A stretch of DNA of 64,000 nt from Hyphomicrobium sp. (GCA_016716675.1 JADJVG010000033.1:62001-126000); one strand, 5' to 3'; positions 36,267 through 45,143 are shown, counted from the first letter of the stretch. Numbers and translations are program-made. The notes: a model not told the origin generated them from the sequence alone.

Positions 36267-37270
36267 GCAGCCACCTCCGGCAGGGCCACCATTGCCCCGG
36301 TTTGTTTGAAACAGCGCAGCGAGAATAGAATTTTGCGCGGTACGTCGTCCAGACCGGATGCTTCAGATGCTTGCGTGAGAATTGAAATGGCCTCATCGCG
36401 CGACTTCGCGTGGATCATACAATACAGATTGTACGGCCAGTCGCCGGCATAGCGCGTACGCCGGTAGCACAAATTAATTCCGGGTGTGGCCGCCAGCATC
36501 TTGCCCGTCTCTTCGATGCGGTCGGGTGGGATATCCCAAACCACCATGGCATTCGAGCGCCAACCGAGGGCGCGATGGCGGACGATGACGCCCAGCCTTG
36601 GCACGATGCCCGCCGAGGTCAGCGCGGTGATGCGGGCAATAACGTCTGCTTCCGTCCGCTGGAGCCGCGAGGCGATCGCTTCAAACGGCTGTGGCACGAG
36701 GGGCAGCCCCAGGGTCAGGGTTTGCACAAGCTCCCGGTCGCCATCTTCAATGGCATAGGGCCTATGGTCCGCCCGATACAGGTTCGCGTGTTGGGAGGCC
36801 TCTTCCGGTGCGCCGCGCAGCGAAAAGCCGAGATCGATGTAAAAGGCGCGCTCCAACCTGAGTTCCAGTACGCGATAGCCGGTGCGCTGCGTAATCCTGT
36901 GCAGAACAGATTCAATGTAGCCGCGATCCGGGCCGGTGACCACGAACCACAGGTTCCAATCATTCTCTCGCAGATAGACGTGATTGATGCCGGGTTCCCT
37001 TACAAGAACGTCGGCAACAGAATTCGCTTCGAGGTCCGGCACGGCCATGGCGGCGAGCGTGCTGGCGCCGAGTGTGTTGGGACGCACGACGCCACCGACG
37101 CGGCTGATGGCGCCCTTGGCTTGCAGCCCTTTCAAACACCCGATCACATTGGCCTCGGTCGCATCCATCCGATCGGCCATGACCGCGAACGGGCGTGGGA
37201 CGATTGGCAGATCGCGTTGCCACTCTTCAAGTAACCGGTTTTCAAGAGGGGAAACCGTCATCTGGATCAT
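36263..37270 (-). CDS. nirDL: Fused siroheme decarboxylase subunits NirD and NirL
   Basis: This 335-residue protein holds two AsnC-fold modules in one chain. The first (about 1-160) has LENRLLEEWQRDLPIVPRPF and GINHVYLRENDWNLWFVVTG. The second (about 175-335) has DRELVQTLTLGLPLVPQPFE and NLCYRRTRYAGDWPYNLYCM. In Pseudomonas these are separate nirD and nirL genes; a fusion is known in Paracoccus-type clusters. The ATG at 37270 lies two bases after the nirF stop; another at 37261 is possible. The product makes 12,18-didecarboxysiroheme for heme d1. Confidence 0.88.
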   Translation of the reverse strand: MIQMTVSPLENRLLEEWQRDLPIVPRPFAVMADRMDATEANVIGCLKGLQAKGAISRVGGVVRPNTLGASTLAAMAVPDLEANSVADVLVREPGINHVYLRENDWNLWFVVTGPDRGYIESVLHRITQRTGYRVLELRLERAFYIDLGFSLRGAPEEASQHANLYRADHRPYAIEDGDRELVQTLTLGLPLVPQPFEAIASRLQRTEADVIARITALTSAGIVPRLGVIVRHRALGWRSNAMVVWDIPPDRIEETGKMLAATPGINLCYRRTRYAGDWPYNLYCMIHAKSRDEAISILTQASEASGLDDVPRKILFSLRCFKQTGAMVALPEVAA

Positions 37271-37272
37271 GT

Positions 37273-38466
37273 TTACAGCCCCATGCGATGCGCGCGCGCG
37301 GTGAGAAAGATACCGCTCGGGCTGTTGGCGGCGATTTCGGCTTTCTTTTCGAATGTATAAGCGTCGTAGACTTGCACGACGTTGGCATCGCGGACGGACA
37401 CCCAGACGTCGTGGCCACGCGGCGCGAACTCGATGTGGAGAACCGCAGGTCCAGGCTTCCACTGTTTGACGATTGAGCCGGTCAAGCTATCGACAACCTG
37501 AATCGTATCATTGAGCGGATGGGCGAAGTTCACCCAGACATTGCGCCCGTCTGGACCGGCTACAGCAAACACGGGCTGACCGTAGACGGCCGTCCGGTTG
37601 GTTTCTTCAAACGTGCGCGCATCTACCCAGAGGAGTTCATGACGTCCAATGGCCGGAAGCACGAAGCGATTGCCAGCCAGTGCCCAGCTTTCGAGATGCG
37701 GCATCTTATAGACGGGCAATTTCGTCTCACCGTTGCCGTAGCCGCGGAGGATGCGCCGCGGCGTCAGCGGCGACTGCCAGAGATCCACGACAGTCAAGCC
37801 ATCTTCGCCAAACAGCCCGGCCACGTAATACCGCCCGTCACTAGTCACCAGCGCGTCGTACGGCCGGTCGCCCATTCCCGTCAGCTTCGTGATTTGCGGT
37901 GTGTTACCCTTCGAGAAGTCGGCAATCCAGGTTTCGCCCGCATCCCAAAGCGAGAACAGGAAACGGCGGCCAGGCGCATCTTCGAGACCGATCGTCTTCG
38001 AGCGACCGCCCGTCCACGTTGCCGGAATATCGGCGACTTCGGCTAGCGTGGCAGTATCGAATACCTTGATGCCGCCGGGTTCGTAGTTGGCAACAGCAAC
38101 CAGCGTGCCGTCATCGGAAATAGCGCCGCCGATGGAGTTTCCGGCCTGCATGACGCGATGCACGATACTTGATGTCAGCAGATCGACTTTCGTCAAGCCG
38201 CCGTCGCGACCAAAAATAAAGGCGTAGCGCTCGTCGGGCGAAAACACTGCCGAGGCGTGCGAGAGATCGCCCAAGCCTTCGACGCGTGAAATCATGCGGC
38301 GCTCAGTGGCGTCGAAGATGACCAAGGACCCAGTGGTGCGTTCGACGATAATGCCGAGGTTGCCGGTGCCTCTGAGGACGGGTTGTTGGTCTGCGGCGAC
38401 GGCGTGCGTTACGCTCGCCATAAGCGTTGCGGCGATGATGAGCAGGGATTTCAGGAGCGCGGTCAT
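37273..38466 (-). CDS. nirF: Heme d1 biosynthesis protein NirF
   Basis: This 397-residue protein starts with an export signal (LLKSLLIIAATLMASVTHAV) and forms a d1-type propeller without the cytochrome c part: GNLGIIVERTTGSLVIFDAT, YAFIFGRDGGLTKVDLL, YKMPHLESWALAGNRFVLPA and AVLHIEFAPRGHDVWVSV. NirF is required for a late step of heme d1 formation in the periplasm. Its ATG shares one base with the nirC stop (TAATG). It has no CxxCH motif, which separates it from NirN and NirS. Confidence 0.92.
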   Translation of the reverse strand: MTALLKSLLIIAATLMASVTHAVAADQQPVLRGTGNLGIIVERTTGSLVIFDATERRMISRVEGLGDLSHASAVFSPDERYAFIFGRDGGLTKVDLLTSSIVHRVMQAGNSIGGAISDDGTLVAVANYEPGGIKVFDTATLAEVADIPATWTGGRSKTIGLEDAPGRRFLFSLWDAGETWIADFSKGNTPQITKLTGMGDRPYDALVTSDGRYYVAGLFGEDGLTVVDLWQSPLTPRRILRGYGNGETKLPVYKMPHLESWALAGNRFVLPAIGRHELLWVDARTFEETNRTAVYGQPVFAVAGPDGRNVWVNFAHPLNDTIQVVDSLTGSIVKQWKPGPAVLHIEFAPRGHDVWVSVRDANVVQVYDAYTFEKKAEIAANSPSGIFLTARAHRMGL

Positions 38467-38798
38467 TAGCGGCCCCCCTTGCGCAGATATTCGGCGATCC
38501 ACAGAGCGTCCTCTTCGCTAAGCAAGCCACGCCACGGCGGCATCGGTGTGCCGGGTACACCGTCGAGAATGACGGCGGCGATGGCGCTGGGCGTAAAGCC
38601 CGCCATGCGTTCCGCGCGAATATCAGGCCCCAGACCGCCCTTGAAGGTCATGCCGTGGCACGACCCGCAGTCCTGGCGGACAAGGCGTTCAAGCTTCTGC
38701 TCGCGCGCTTCTTCGGAAGAGTCCGCCAGCGCAGCGCCAATCGATGCCAGCAGAAACGCGGTCGCGAGCCCTAGAATGTGATGCAAGCCATCACGCAT
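38466..38798 (-). CDS. nirC: Periplasmic cytochrome c NirC
   Basis: This 110-residue class I c-type cytochrome has a signal peptide (HHILGLATAFLLASIGAALA), one heme site CGSCH (Cys44-His48) and a probable Met ligand in GTPMPPWRGLLSEED. NirC is thought to carry electrons to or from NirS or a heme d1 maturation step. The ATG at 38798 overlaps the nirE stop by eight bases. The much longer frame that runs upstream is antisense-like noise inside nirE. Confidence 0.88.
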   Translation of the reverse strand: MRDGLHHILGLATAFLLASIGAALADSSEEAREQKLERLVRQDCGSCHGMTFKGGLGPDIRAERMAGFTPSAIAAVILDGVPGTPMPPWRGLLSEEDALWIAEYLRKGGR

Positions 38799-39594
38799 AG
38801 GCTGGCAGCTCCCAGGTCGGCGGCGTGTACGCGATAGCATCGCGCAGAATCGGGCAAACATGGTCGGTCTGATAGAGCGTAACGACCTGACCGATAATGA
38901 ACAGAACCGGTCCTTTGAACTCAGCGCGAACGGCATCTTCGGCGACGCGGTCCAGTGTGCTGATGATGCGCCGCTCGCTTGGCGTCGTACCATTATTGAT
39001 GGCGAGGATGGGCGTTGACGCTCCAAGGCCTTCCGCCAACAGGCGCGATGAAATTTCGGAAATATTCGCAACACCCATGTAGACGACGAGCGTTGTGTTG
39101 GGATCGGCGAGGCCGGACCAGTCGAGATCGAGGGGCTCATCCTGGCGGCAGTGGCCTGTGATCAGCCGCACACCGCTGGCCAAGCCGCGATGCGTCAGCG
39201 GCACGCCACTACTGGCGGCGCAACCTTGTGCGGCCGTGATGCCGGGCACCACCTCGCATGTAAAACCGGCCGCCCGCAGCGCGATAGCTTCTTCTGAGCC
39301 GCGGCCGAAGATGAATGGGTCGCCGCCTTTCAAACGCACGGTCATGCGTCCGGACTTTGCCTGTTTGACGAGGATGTCGTTGATGGCGTCTTGCGGAACC
39401 GGGTGGCGCTTCGATTCTTTTCCGACAGCAATTCTATGTGCGTGCGGATTGGCGAGCGCCATGATTTCTTTGGAGACGAGGCGATCATAGACGATGACCT
39501 CGGCTTCGCTGATGAGGCGCGTTGCTTTGACTGTGAGCAGATCTGGATCGCCAGGACCGGCGCCGACCAGATATACGCGTCCGGGCATTTTCAT
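38791..39594 (-). CDS. nirE: Uroporphyrinogen-III C-methyltransferase NirE
   Basis: This 267-residue SAM-dependent enzyme makes precorrin-2 from uroporphyrinogen III, the branch point to siroheme and heme d1. Motifs are GRVYLVGAGPGDPDLLTVKA, VVYDRLVS-like VIVYDRLVSKEIM, MTVRLKGGDPFIFGRGSEE, and VVPGITAAQGCAASSGVPLT, followed by HRGLASGVRLITGH. I chose ATG 39594, eight bases after GGAG. Context (second gene after nirS) marks it as the denitrification copy rather than CobA/CysG. Confidence 0.92.
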   Translation of the reverse strand: MKMPGRVYLVGAGPGDPDLLTVKATRLISEAEVIVYDRLVSKEIMALANPHAHRIAVGKESKRHPVPQDAINDILVKQAKSGRMTVRLKGGDPFIFGRGSEEAIALRAAGFTCEVVPGITAAQGCAASSGVPLTHRGLASGVRLITGHCRQDEPLDLDWSGLADPNTTLVVYMGVANISEISSRLLAEGLGASTPILAINNGTTPSERRIISTLDRVAEDAVRAEFKGPVLFIIGQVVTLYQTDHVCPILRDAIAYTPPTWELPAYA

Positions 39595-39661
39595 TGTGTG
39601 CACTCCAATGGCGGCCGTGGAGGTCTCGGAGTATGGGGTCTTAGTATCTTGGGCGCAGGCG

Positions 39662-39693
39662 ATGCAGGAGGCGGTGTCGGACGCCTCCTGCAT
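39662..39693 (-). promoter_or_regulatory. Strong hairpin between nirS and nirE
   Basis: A perfect 12-base inverted repeat (arms 39662-39673 and 39682-39693, loop of eight) starts nine bases past the nirS stop. No T run follows on the minus strand, so it is more likely an mRNA-stabilising or processing element than a terminator. It would keep the nirS message abundant relative to the d1 synthesis genes. Confidence 0.6.
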
Positions 39694-39701
39694 GCTTAGC
39701 C

Positions 39702-41471
39702 TTAGTAGACGTCGTTACGAGTGTTGAAGACGTTGAACTTACCCGTCGGTGTGATCAGTTTGGGGTCCTTAATCACGCTTTTGAGTTTCAGCGTCTTGTC
39801 ATCGACGACCACGATGGCCGAGACTTTGTCTTTGGCATTCCAAACCGAGAACCACACTTCATCGCCGGCTTGGTTGAACTCGCCTTGAACGACGCGTGGT
39901 TGCCCGTCTGCGATTGCGGCCCATTCGGCAATCGGCAGGGTCGTGAACTTCGGCGCTTCAACACCGAGTTCGCTGACCTTGAAGGCCGCCACTGTTCCGG
40001 AAATCGCAGCTTCAGGATTCAAAGTTGCGTCAACGTACAAGTGGTTGGACTTCGGGTGCGATTTGACGAACAGCGAGCCGCCGCCGAGTGCATCGAAAGA
40101 CTGAACGACCTTCCATGCCTTGTCGGGATGGCCTTCCGGATCGGTACCGATCAAGACGACCTTTTCGTCACCAAGGTGCGATGTGGCCCAGACCGGTCCG
40201 TGGACCGGATGGTTGATATTGGCACCACGACCAGGGTGAGGCGTCTTGCCCCCTGTCTCGACGATGGCCGCCAACTCACCCTTCTTGGTATCGATCACGG
40301 CAATCTTGCCACGCGCATTGGCCGCAACAAGGAAGTACCGCTTGGTCGAGTCGAGACCTCCGTCATGCAAGAAGCGCTCGGCTTCGATCTCGGTCGTCTT
40401 GAGGTTCTTGATGTCCGAGTAATCGATCATCAAGATCTTGCCGGTTTCTTTGACGTTGACGATGAATTCTGGCTTGTAGTGCGAGCCGAGAATAGAGGCA
40501 ACGCGCGGCTCAGGATGGTATTCCTGCGTGTCGTAGATCATGCCGCGTGTCGATTGGATCTTGAGCGGCTCAAGCGTGGCGCCGTCCATGATCACATACT
40601 GCGGTGGCCAATAGGCACCCGCGATCGCATACTTGTCTTCGAAGCCTTTGAACTTCGACGTTTCGATAGAGCGGGCTTCGGCACCGATCTTGATCTCGGC
40701 GACAGGAGATGGATCTTCCATCCACAAGTCGATCATATCAACCTTGGCGTCGCGTCCGATGACGAACAAGTAGCGGCCAGAAGCCGACATGCGCGAGATG
40801 TGCACGGCGTATCCGGTCGCGAGAATCTTGACGATCTTCTTGGAATCGCCGTCGATGAGCGCCACTTGGCCGGCGTCACGCAGCGTTACCGAGAACAAGT
40901 TGTCGAGATTGAGCTTGTTCATCTGTTTGGTGGGCCGCTTATCGACGGGCACCAAAACCTTCCAGCTCTTGCGCATTTCCTCCATGCCGAATTCCGGCGG
41001 CTGCGGCGGCTCCAACAAGAGATAGCGGGCCATAAGCCCAACGTCTTCCTTGGTGAGGGCGCCCGACGAGCCCCAGTTGGGCATGCCCGCCGGAGAACCG
41101 TAGGTGATGAAGGCTTCGAGGGCTTCATAGCCGCGTTCGCGGGTAATGTCGGTCGTCAGTGCCTTGCCGGTTGCGCCTTTGCGCAACACGCCGTGGCATC
41201 CGGCGCAGCGTTCGAAATAAATGGTCTTGGCCTTTTGGAATTCCTCTGGTGTAACCAGTGGATCATCCGGCTTCCGCCCAGGAATTTCAATTTTCAATTG
41301 CCCCAACGTGTCCATGCTCGGCACGTAGGTTGCGGCTGGCGTGTCGCCATGACCTTTTGGCTTTTCTTCAGACATTGCCGGTGTTCCCACCAGCATAATT
41401 GGCAAGATTAAGCTGCTGAGCAGCGATATCCTGCGTTTGTGTAATCCAAGTATTGCTAGTTTCCTGTTCAT
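39702..41471 (-). CDS. nirS: Cytochrome cd1 nitrite reductase
   Basis: This 589-residue periplasmic enzyme reduces nitrite to nitric oxide. It has a signal peptide (about 1-33), a cytochrome c domain with CAGCH (Cys89-His93), and the eight-bladed heme d1 propeller. The d1 iron ligand matches His224 in TGYAVHISRMSASGRYL. The two active-site histidines match His369 (ERFLHDGGLDSTKRYFLV) and His412 (KTPHPGRGANINHPVHG), by their spacing in known cd1 enzymes. A GAGGAG site precedes the ATG. It heads the nirSECF-DL-GHJN operon and diverges from nirI. Confidence 0.96.
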   Translation of the reverse strand: MNRKLAILGLHKRRISLLSSLILPIMLVGTPAMSEEKPKGHGDTPAATYVPSMDTLGQLKIEIPGRKPDDPLVTPEEFQKAKTIYFERCAGCHGVLRKGATGKALTTDITRERGYEALEAFITYGSPAGMPNWGSSGALTKEDVGLMARYLLLEPPQPPEFGMEEMRKSWKVLVPVDKRPTKQMNKLNLDNLFSVTLRDAGQVALIDGDSKKIVKILATGYAVHISRMSASGRYLFVIGRDAKVDMIDLWMEDPSPVAEIKIGAEARSIETSKFKGFEDKYAIAGAYWPPQYVIMDGATLEPLKIQSTRGMIYDTQEYHPEPRVASILGSHYKPEFIVNVKETGKILMIDYSDIKNLKTTEIEAERFLHDGGLDSTKRYFLVAANARGKIAVIDTKKGELAAIVETGGKTPHPGRGANINHPVHGPVWATSHLGDEKVVLIGTDPEGHPDKAWKVVQSFDALGGGSLFVKSHPKSNHLYVDATLNPEAAISGTVAAFKVSELGVEAPKFTTLPIAEWAAIADGQPRVVQGEFNQAGDEVWFSVWNAKDKVSAIVVVDDKTLKLKSVIKDPKLITPTGKFNVFNTRNDVY

Positions 41472-41532
41472 TGCGCTCCTCCTCGGTGCTCGGAACTGCG
41501 GCGAACCATGGATCGAACAGGCAATGCGCTCT

Positions 41533-41546
41533 TTGACTTTTGTGAA
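41533..41546. promoter_or_regulatory. Candidate NnrR/Dnr box between nirS and nirI
   Basis: TTGAC-TTTT-GTGAA is an FNR-family palindrome with one mismatch to TTGAC-N4-GTCAA. It lies 62 bases before the nirS start and 54 before the nirI start. A near-copy (TTGCC-TTTT-GTTAA) precedes norC. The Crp/Fnr gene at 51492-52199 is the likely regulator. Confidence 0.55.
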
Positions 41547-41600
41547 GGCTTCCGGAGTTCATCGTGAGAAAGTAGCCGGACAGCGAGACAGGAAGCGGCG

Positions 41601-43781
41601 ATGCCCGGCGGTGGTATGCAAACAAAAGTCATTGGCTTCCTCAGCGGCGTGGGTCGCCGGCTTGGCGCGCAGGCGCTGTCATTAGCAGCGGTATTCATTC
41701 AGATTTTTGCGGTGTTTGCGCTTGCTATCGCAGCACACGCCCAATCGGTGCCGCAGCCATCGGCCGCTGACCATAGGCGGGCGCCGGACGCAGCCTTGGC
41801 TGGCAGATTGTTTCCAAACGCCGCAGGTCCTCTGCAAGTTGCAAGGCAGGACGGCAGTCCACCAAGCTGGCGTATTTCTTCTGACGGCCGTCTGATTGGC
41901 TACATTGCATCGACGTCGGAGGTCGCCGGGTCGGTTGGTTATTCGGGCAGACCAATTGACATTCTAATTGGTGTATCTCCCGAGGCACGTATTACAGGCG
42001 CTGAACTTATTCAGCATAACGAGCCGGTTTTGACGCTCGGTATTTCGAGCGAGGATATTGCGCGCTACGTTTCAGCCTTTTCGGGTTATGACCTGACGGC
42101 CGTGAAGGTCGATGCATTTAAAGATAGTGCCGCCCTGCCGCCCATTATTGCGCGCGCGACCGTTTCGACCGGCGTTATCCGCGACGGCATTCTGCGAACG
42201 GCTCGCGCAATTGCTCTTGGTCATGGGCTAATCGCGGCAAAGAGTGCCGCAATAGACAGGGTCGCATTTAGTCCGCGCACCTGGAGCGAGCTGGCAAGTG
42301 ACGGCTCAATTGCCCACACGACCATGACGATGACCGAAGCCGCCCGTGGTTTTGGTCCGATACACAACGAGCTGCCGGCTGGCGATGGCGCCTTTATTGA
42401 CCTTTGGGTGGCGGTGCTCGATCCACCGACGATCGGCCAGAATCTCTTGGGCCAGCAGGCATATACGCGCACAACCGGATCGGTTGGCGCCGCTGACACG
42501 GTCATTCTTGTCGCCAGCAACGGACTGCACTCGCACCGCGGCACGACCTATCAGAACAGTGGCGTGTTCGACAGGATCGAGGTGATCCAGGGCGACAAGA
42601 CGTTTAAGATCCGCAAAGAGGACTATCAAAGGATCGCCAAGCTGGCGCTTGCCGATGCGCCGGTCTTCAACGAGATCAGCGTTTTTCGGCTCAGTGCGAC
42701 GGATGGGTTTGTCCCGTCGGATCGGTTCCGGGTCGAGGTTACGGCCGAGCGCGAACGCCAAGACGATTCTGTCGCAGCGATCAAAATCCCTGTCGGCTAC
42801 ACCCTGCCCAAGGCCTACCTAGGTGCACAAGCGGACGCGGCGTCAGGTGCGGAAGAACCGCTCTGGGTATCGGCTTGGAAGCGCAAGCCCGTAACAGTCG
42901 GCATCGTTGTCGTCATGACGCTCCTGGTGGCGGCTGCATTTTTTGCCCAGGAATGGTTCGTGCGCCGGCCGAAGTTGTGGCAGCGATCGCGTATCGGCTT
43001 CCTGCTGTTCACGCTCTTCTTTCTCGGCTGGTACGCCAACGGTCAATTGTCTGTCGTACAAGTCGTCGCGTTCTTCCATTCGCTTCTCAATGGTTTCCGT
43101 TGGGAGACGTTCCTGATGGAGCCGGTGATCTTTGTGATTTGGTGCTTCGTCGCGCTCGGCCTGCTGTTTTGGGGACGCGGCGTCTATTGCGGCTGGCTCT
43201 GCCCGTTCGGTGCGCTGCAAGAGCTGATGAACGAAGCTGCCAAACGGCTGGGCGTGCGGCAGATCGAAGTGCCGTTCGCCGTGCAGGAACGGTTATGGGC
43301 CGTCAAGTACACGATCTTCATGGCCATCCTCGGCATCTCCTTCTATTCGATGGAACACGCGCTGATCCTGGCAGAGGCCGAGCCGTTCAAGACCGCGATA
43401 TCGCTGCGCTTTATGCGGGCGTGGCCGTTTCTGTTGTTCGTTGCCGCGATTCTGACGGCGGGCCTGTTCATAGAGCGTTTCTACTGCCGCTATCTTTGCC
43501 CGCTCGGCGCGGCACTCGCGATCCCGGCAAAAATGAAGTTGTTCGACTGGCTGCATCGCCGCCCGCAGTGCGGCCGCGAATGCCGGTTTTGCGAAACACA
43601 ATGTACGGTCGGTGCCATCGATACGCTGGGCCGCATCAATCCGAACGAGTGCATCCTGTGTCTGCGATGCCAGGTGATTATGAATGACGCAACGCAATGT
43701 GTCGCGCTGAAGCGGCGCGCGGCGCGCGGTGGCGAAGGCACAGGCTTGGTACCGCCATCCGCTGACCGTCCGCAGCGCTGA
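41601..43781 (+). CDS. nirI: NirI/NosR family membrane electron-transfer regulator
   Basis: This 726-residue inner-membrane protein has the NosR/NirI plan. A signal/anchor is followed by a long periplasmic FMN-binding-type domain (to about 410), then about five helices with the paired motifs CGWLCPFGALQ and CRYLCPLGAA. A cytoplasmic end carries two [4Fe-4S]-type clusters (CGRECRFCETQC and CILCLRCQ). It is needed for nirS expression or electron supply in Paracoccus. Neighbours decide NirI over NosR: it diverges from nirS and precedes nirX, and no nosZ is present. The start ATG 41601 follows AGGAAG. Confidence 0.9.
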   Translation: MPGGGMQTKVIGFLSGVGRRLGAQALSLAAVFIQIFAVFALAIAAHAQSVPQPSAADHRRAPDAALAGRLFPNAAGPLQVARQDGSPPSWRISSDGRLIGYIASTSEVAGSVGYSGRPIDILIGVSPEARITGAELIQHNEPVLTLGISSEDIARYVSAFSGYDLTAVKVDAFKDSAALPPIIARATVSTGVIRDGILRTARAIALGHGLIAAKSAAIDRVAFSPRTWSELASDGSIAHTTMTMTEAARGFGPIHNELPAGDGAFIDLWVAVLDPPTIGQNLLGQQAYTRTTGSVGAADTVILVASNGLHSHRGTTYQNSGVFDRIEVIQGDKTFKIRKEDYQRIAKLALADAPVFNEISVFRLSATDGFVPSDRFRVEVTAERERQDDSVAAIKIPVGYTLPKAYLGAQADAASGAEEPLWVSAWKRKPVTVGIVVVMTLLVAAAFFAQEWFVRRPKLWQRSRIGFLLFTLFFLGWYANGQLSVVQVVAFFHSLLNGFRWETFLMEPVIFVIWCFVALGLLFWGRGVYCGWLCPFGALQELMNEAAKRLGVRQIEVPFAVQERLWAVKYTIFMAILGISFYSMEHALILAEAEPFKTAISLRFMRAWPFLLFVAAILTAGLFIERFYCRYLCPLGAALAIPAKMKLFDWLHRRPQCGRECRFCETQCTVGAIDTLGRINPNECILCLRCQVIMNDATQCVALKRRAARGGEGTGLVPPSADRPQR

Positions 43782-43797
43782 CTTTTTGGAGAGCACG

Positions 43798-44745
43798 ATG
43801 AAGTTGACACGACGGCAATTCATGGTGACGGCGTTCGCTGCCGGACTGACGGCAGCGGCGGGCGCGCTGATACTCAATGGCGACGAGAAGCCGGCGTTCG
43901 TCTGGCGCGGATCGGCGCTCGGCGGTGAAGCGCGGGTGTCGCTCTACGGCCCCGATCAAGATGCGGCCAAAAGAGCGCTTGAAGCGGTTGCCAGCGAGAT
44001 CGAGCGGCTCGAGAATATCTTCTCTCTGCATCGCGACGCCTCAGAACTCAGCCATCTCAACGCTGGCGGCATCCTGCACACGCCGTCGCGCGATATGCTG
44101 GATTTGGTGCGATCGGCCATCGACTGGCGGTCACGCACCGGTGGTGCCTTCGATCCAACGGTGCAACCGCTCTGGTTGGAAGCATCGAAGGGGCGCGAAA
44201 TTTCCGGCGAAGCGCTGGCCATGACCGGCACGCCAGTGACGTTCACCGACCAGAGCATCGCTCTTGTGCCGGGTGCGGCGCTCACCTTGAACGGTATCGC
44301 CCAGGGCCGGATTGCCGACCGGGTGACGGAGATCCTCGCGAGCCATGGCTACACTGATGTCGTCATCGACGCAGGTGAATTGCGTATCCCTGGGAAAGTC
44401 CGCCGCGCCGTCGGCATTCCGGCAGCGAAGGTTGCGATTACGGTTGCGGGCGTTGCCATTGCAACGAGCGAACCGAAATCCATGATTTTCGAACCGCGGA
44501 CCTTCCGGCACCATCTGATTGACCCGAAGACGGGGCGCAGCCCGCGGCACTGGGAAAGCATTTCCGTACTGGCGCCAACGGCTGAAAAGGCGGACGCGCT
44601 ATCGACGGCCTTCGCCGTGCTGCCGCATGAGGCCGTGTCGGATTTGGTGGCGACAATTGGTGATGTCGCCATCATCGGTGCCGACGGCCGTGGCCGCGTA
44701 CGTCGCTTTGGCGACATCGACCAATTTGCAAGTGGAGGTGCGTGA
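43798..44745 (+). CDS. nirX: ApbE-family FMN transferase NirX
   Basis: This 315-residue exported protein has a twin-arginine signal (KLTRRQFMVTAFAAGLTAAA) and the ApbE fold. The stretches ALEAVASEIERLENIFSLHR, SGGAFDPTV-like RTGGAFDPTVQPLW, LTLNGIAQGRIADRVTEIL, VVIDAGELRIPGK and HHLIDPKTGRSPRHWESISV are typical. It should attach FMN to NirI. The Gly in the family DxGG motif is replaced (DAGE), as often in NosX/NirX. ATG 43798 follows a GGAGAG site, 16 bases after nirI. Confidence 0.9.
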   Translation: MKLTRRQFMVTAFAAGLTAAAGALILNGDEKPAFVWRGSALGGEARVSLYGPDQDAAKRALEAVASEIERLENIFSLHRDASELSHLNAGGILHTPSRDMLDLVRSAIDWRSRTGGAFDPTVQPLWLEASKGREISGEALAMTGTPVTFTDQSIALVPGAALTLNGIAQGRIADRVTEILASHGYTDVVIDAGELRIPGKVRRAVGIPAAKVAITVAGVAIATSEPKSMIFEPRTFRHHLIDPKTGRSPRHWESISVLAPTAEKADALSTAFAVLPHEAVSDLVATIGDVAIIGADGRGRVRRFGDIDQFASGGA

Positions 44746-44996
44746 TGTCGCACGGCCTCCTCAGACCACAGGCCGGGTTCGCGGTGCCTCGTGCTGTTGC
44801 GGAAGGCTTCGCAGCTCTTGCGGCAACTGTTGGTGCGACGGCTGTGGTGTTGTGGCTGGCATGGATAGCCATGGCGACGGCCGATGCCACGCTCGGCTTG
44901 CATGACTACCCGAACTGGCCGCCCTACGATCTCATCGACGCATGGAGTGAGACGGGCGCGTCGTTGCGACAAACGTACTCGGCTGCGGCAATATGA
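44745..44996 (+). CDS. Small membrane protein after nirX
   Basis: This 83-residue protein has one clear hydrophobic helix (ALAATVGATAVVLWLAWIAM, about 23-45), followed by a soluble tail rich in Trp, Tyr and Asp (NWPPYDLIDAWSE). The ATG shares a base with the nirX stop (TGATG) and has GGAGG six bases upstream, so it is very likely translated. I do not recognise the family. Its position suggests a helper for NirI/NirX or a link to NorCB. Confidence 0.6.
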   Translation: MSHGLLRPQAGFAVPRAVAEGFAALAATVGATAVVLWLAWIAMATADATLGLHDYPNWPPYDLIDAWSETGASLRQTYSAAAI

Positions 44997-45061
44997 GCGC
45001 AAGCCACTGCGGGTTGCTGGGCAACCTGCACCTTTCTGCCGCGCCGAAATAATACTGACGC

Positions 45062-45075
45062 TTGCCTTTTGTTAA
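45062..45075 (+). promoter_or_regulatory. Candidate NnrR/Dnr box before norC
   Basis: TTGCC-TTTT-GTTAA lies 68 bases before the norC ATG. It shares the TTTT core and overall form with the nirS/nirI box (TTGAC-TTTT-GTGAA). The 3' half is imperfect compared with GTCAA or ATCAA. Activation of norC by the NO-responsive Crp/Fnr protein encoded downstream is the simplest reading. Confidence 0.5.
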
Positions 45076-45143
45076 GAGAGGCCCGGCTGCCTCGCGTCAG
45101 AGTATTGGCAATCCGAAGTTCGTCTGCAGGGAGGCAAGCGGTA

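Noticed and set aside
35299..37270. NirDL, NirG and NirH as Lrp/AsnC transcription regulators
   Set aside because: They have the AsnC fold but the sequence patterns and gene context of siroheme decarboxylase subunits.
39870..41411. 513-codon open frame antisense to nirS
   Set aside because: It is an exact shadow of nirS on the other strand, with Arg/Asp/His-rich composition and no family features.
41601..43781. Calling this gene nosR
   Set aside because: No nosZ or other nos gene is near; the divergent nirS and following nirX fit NirI.
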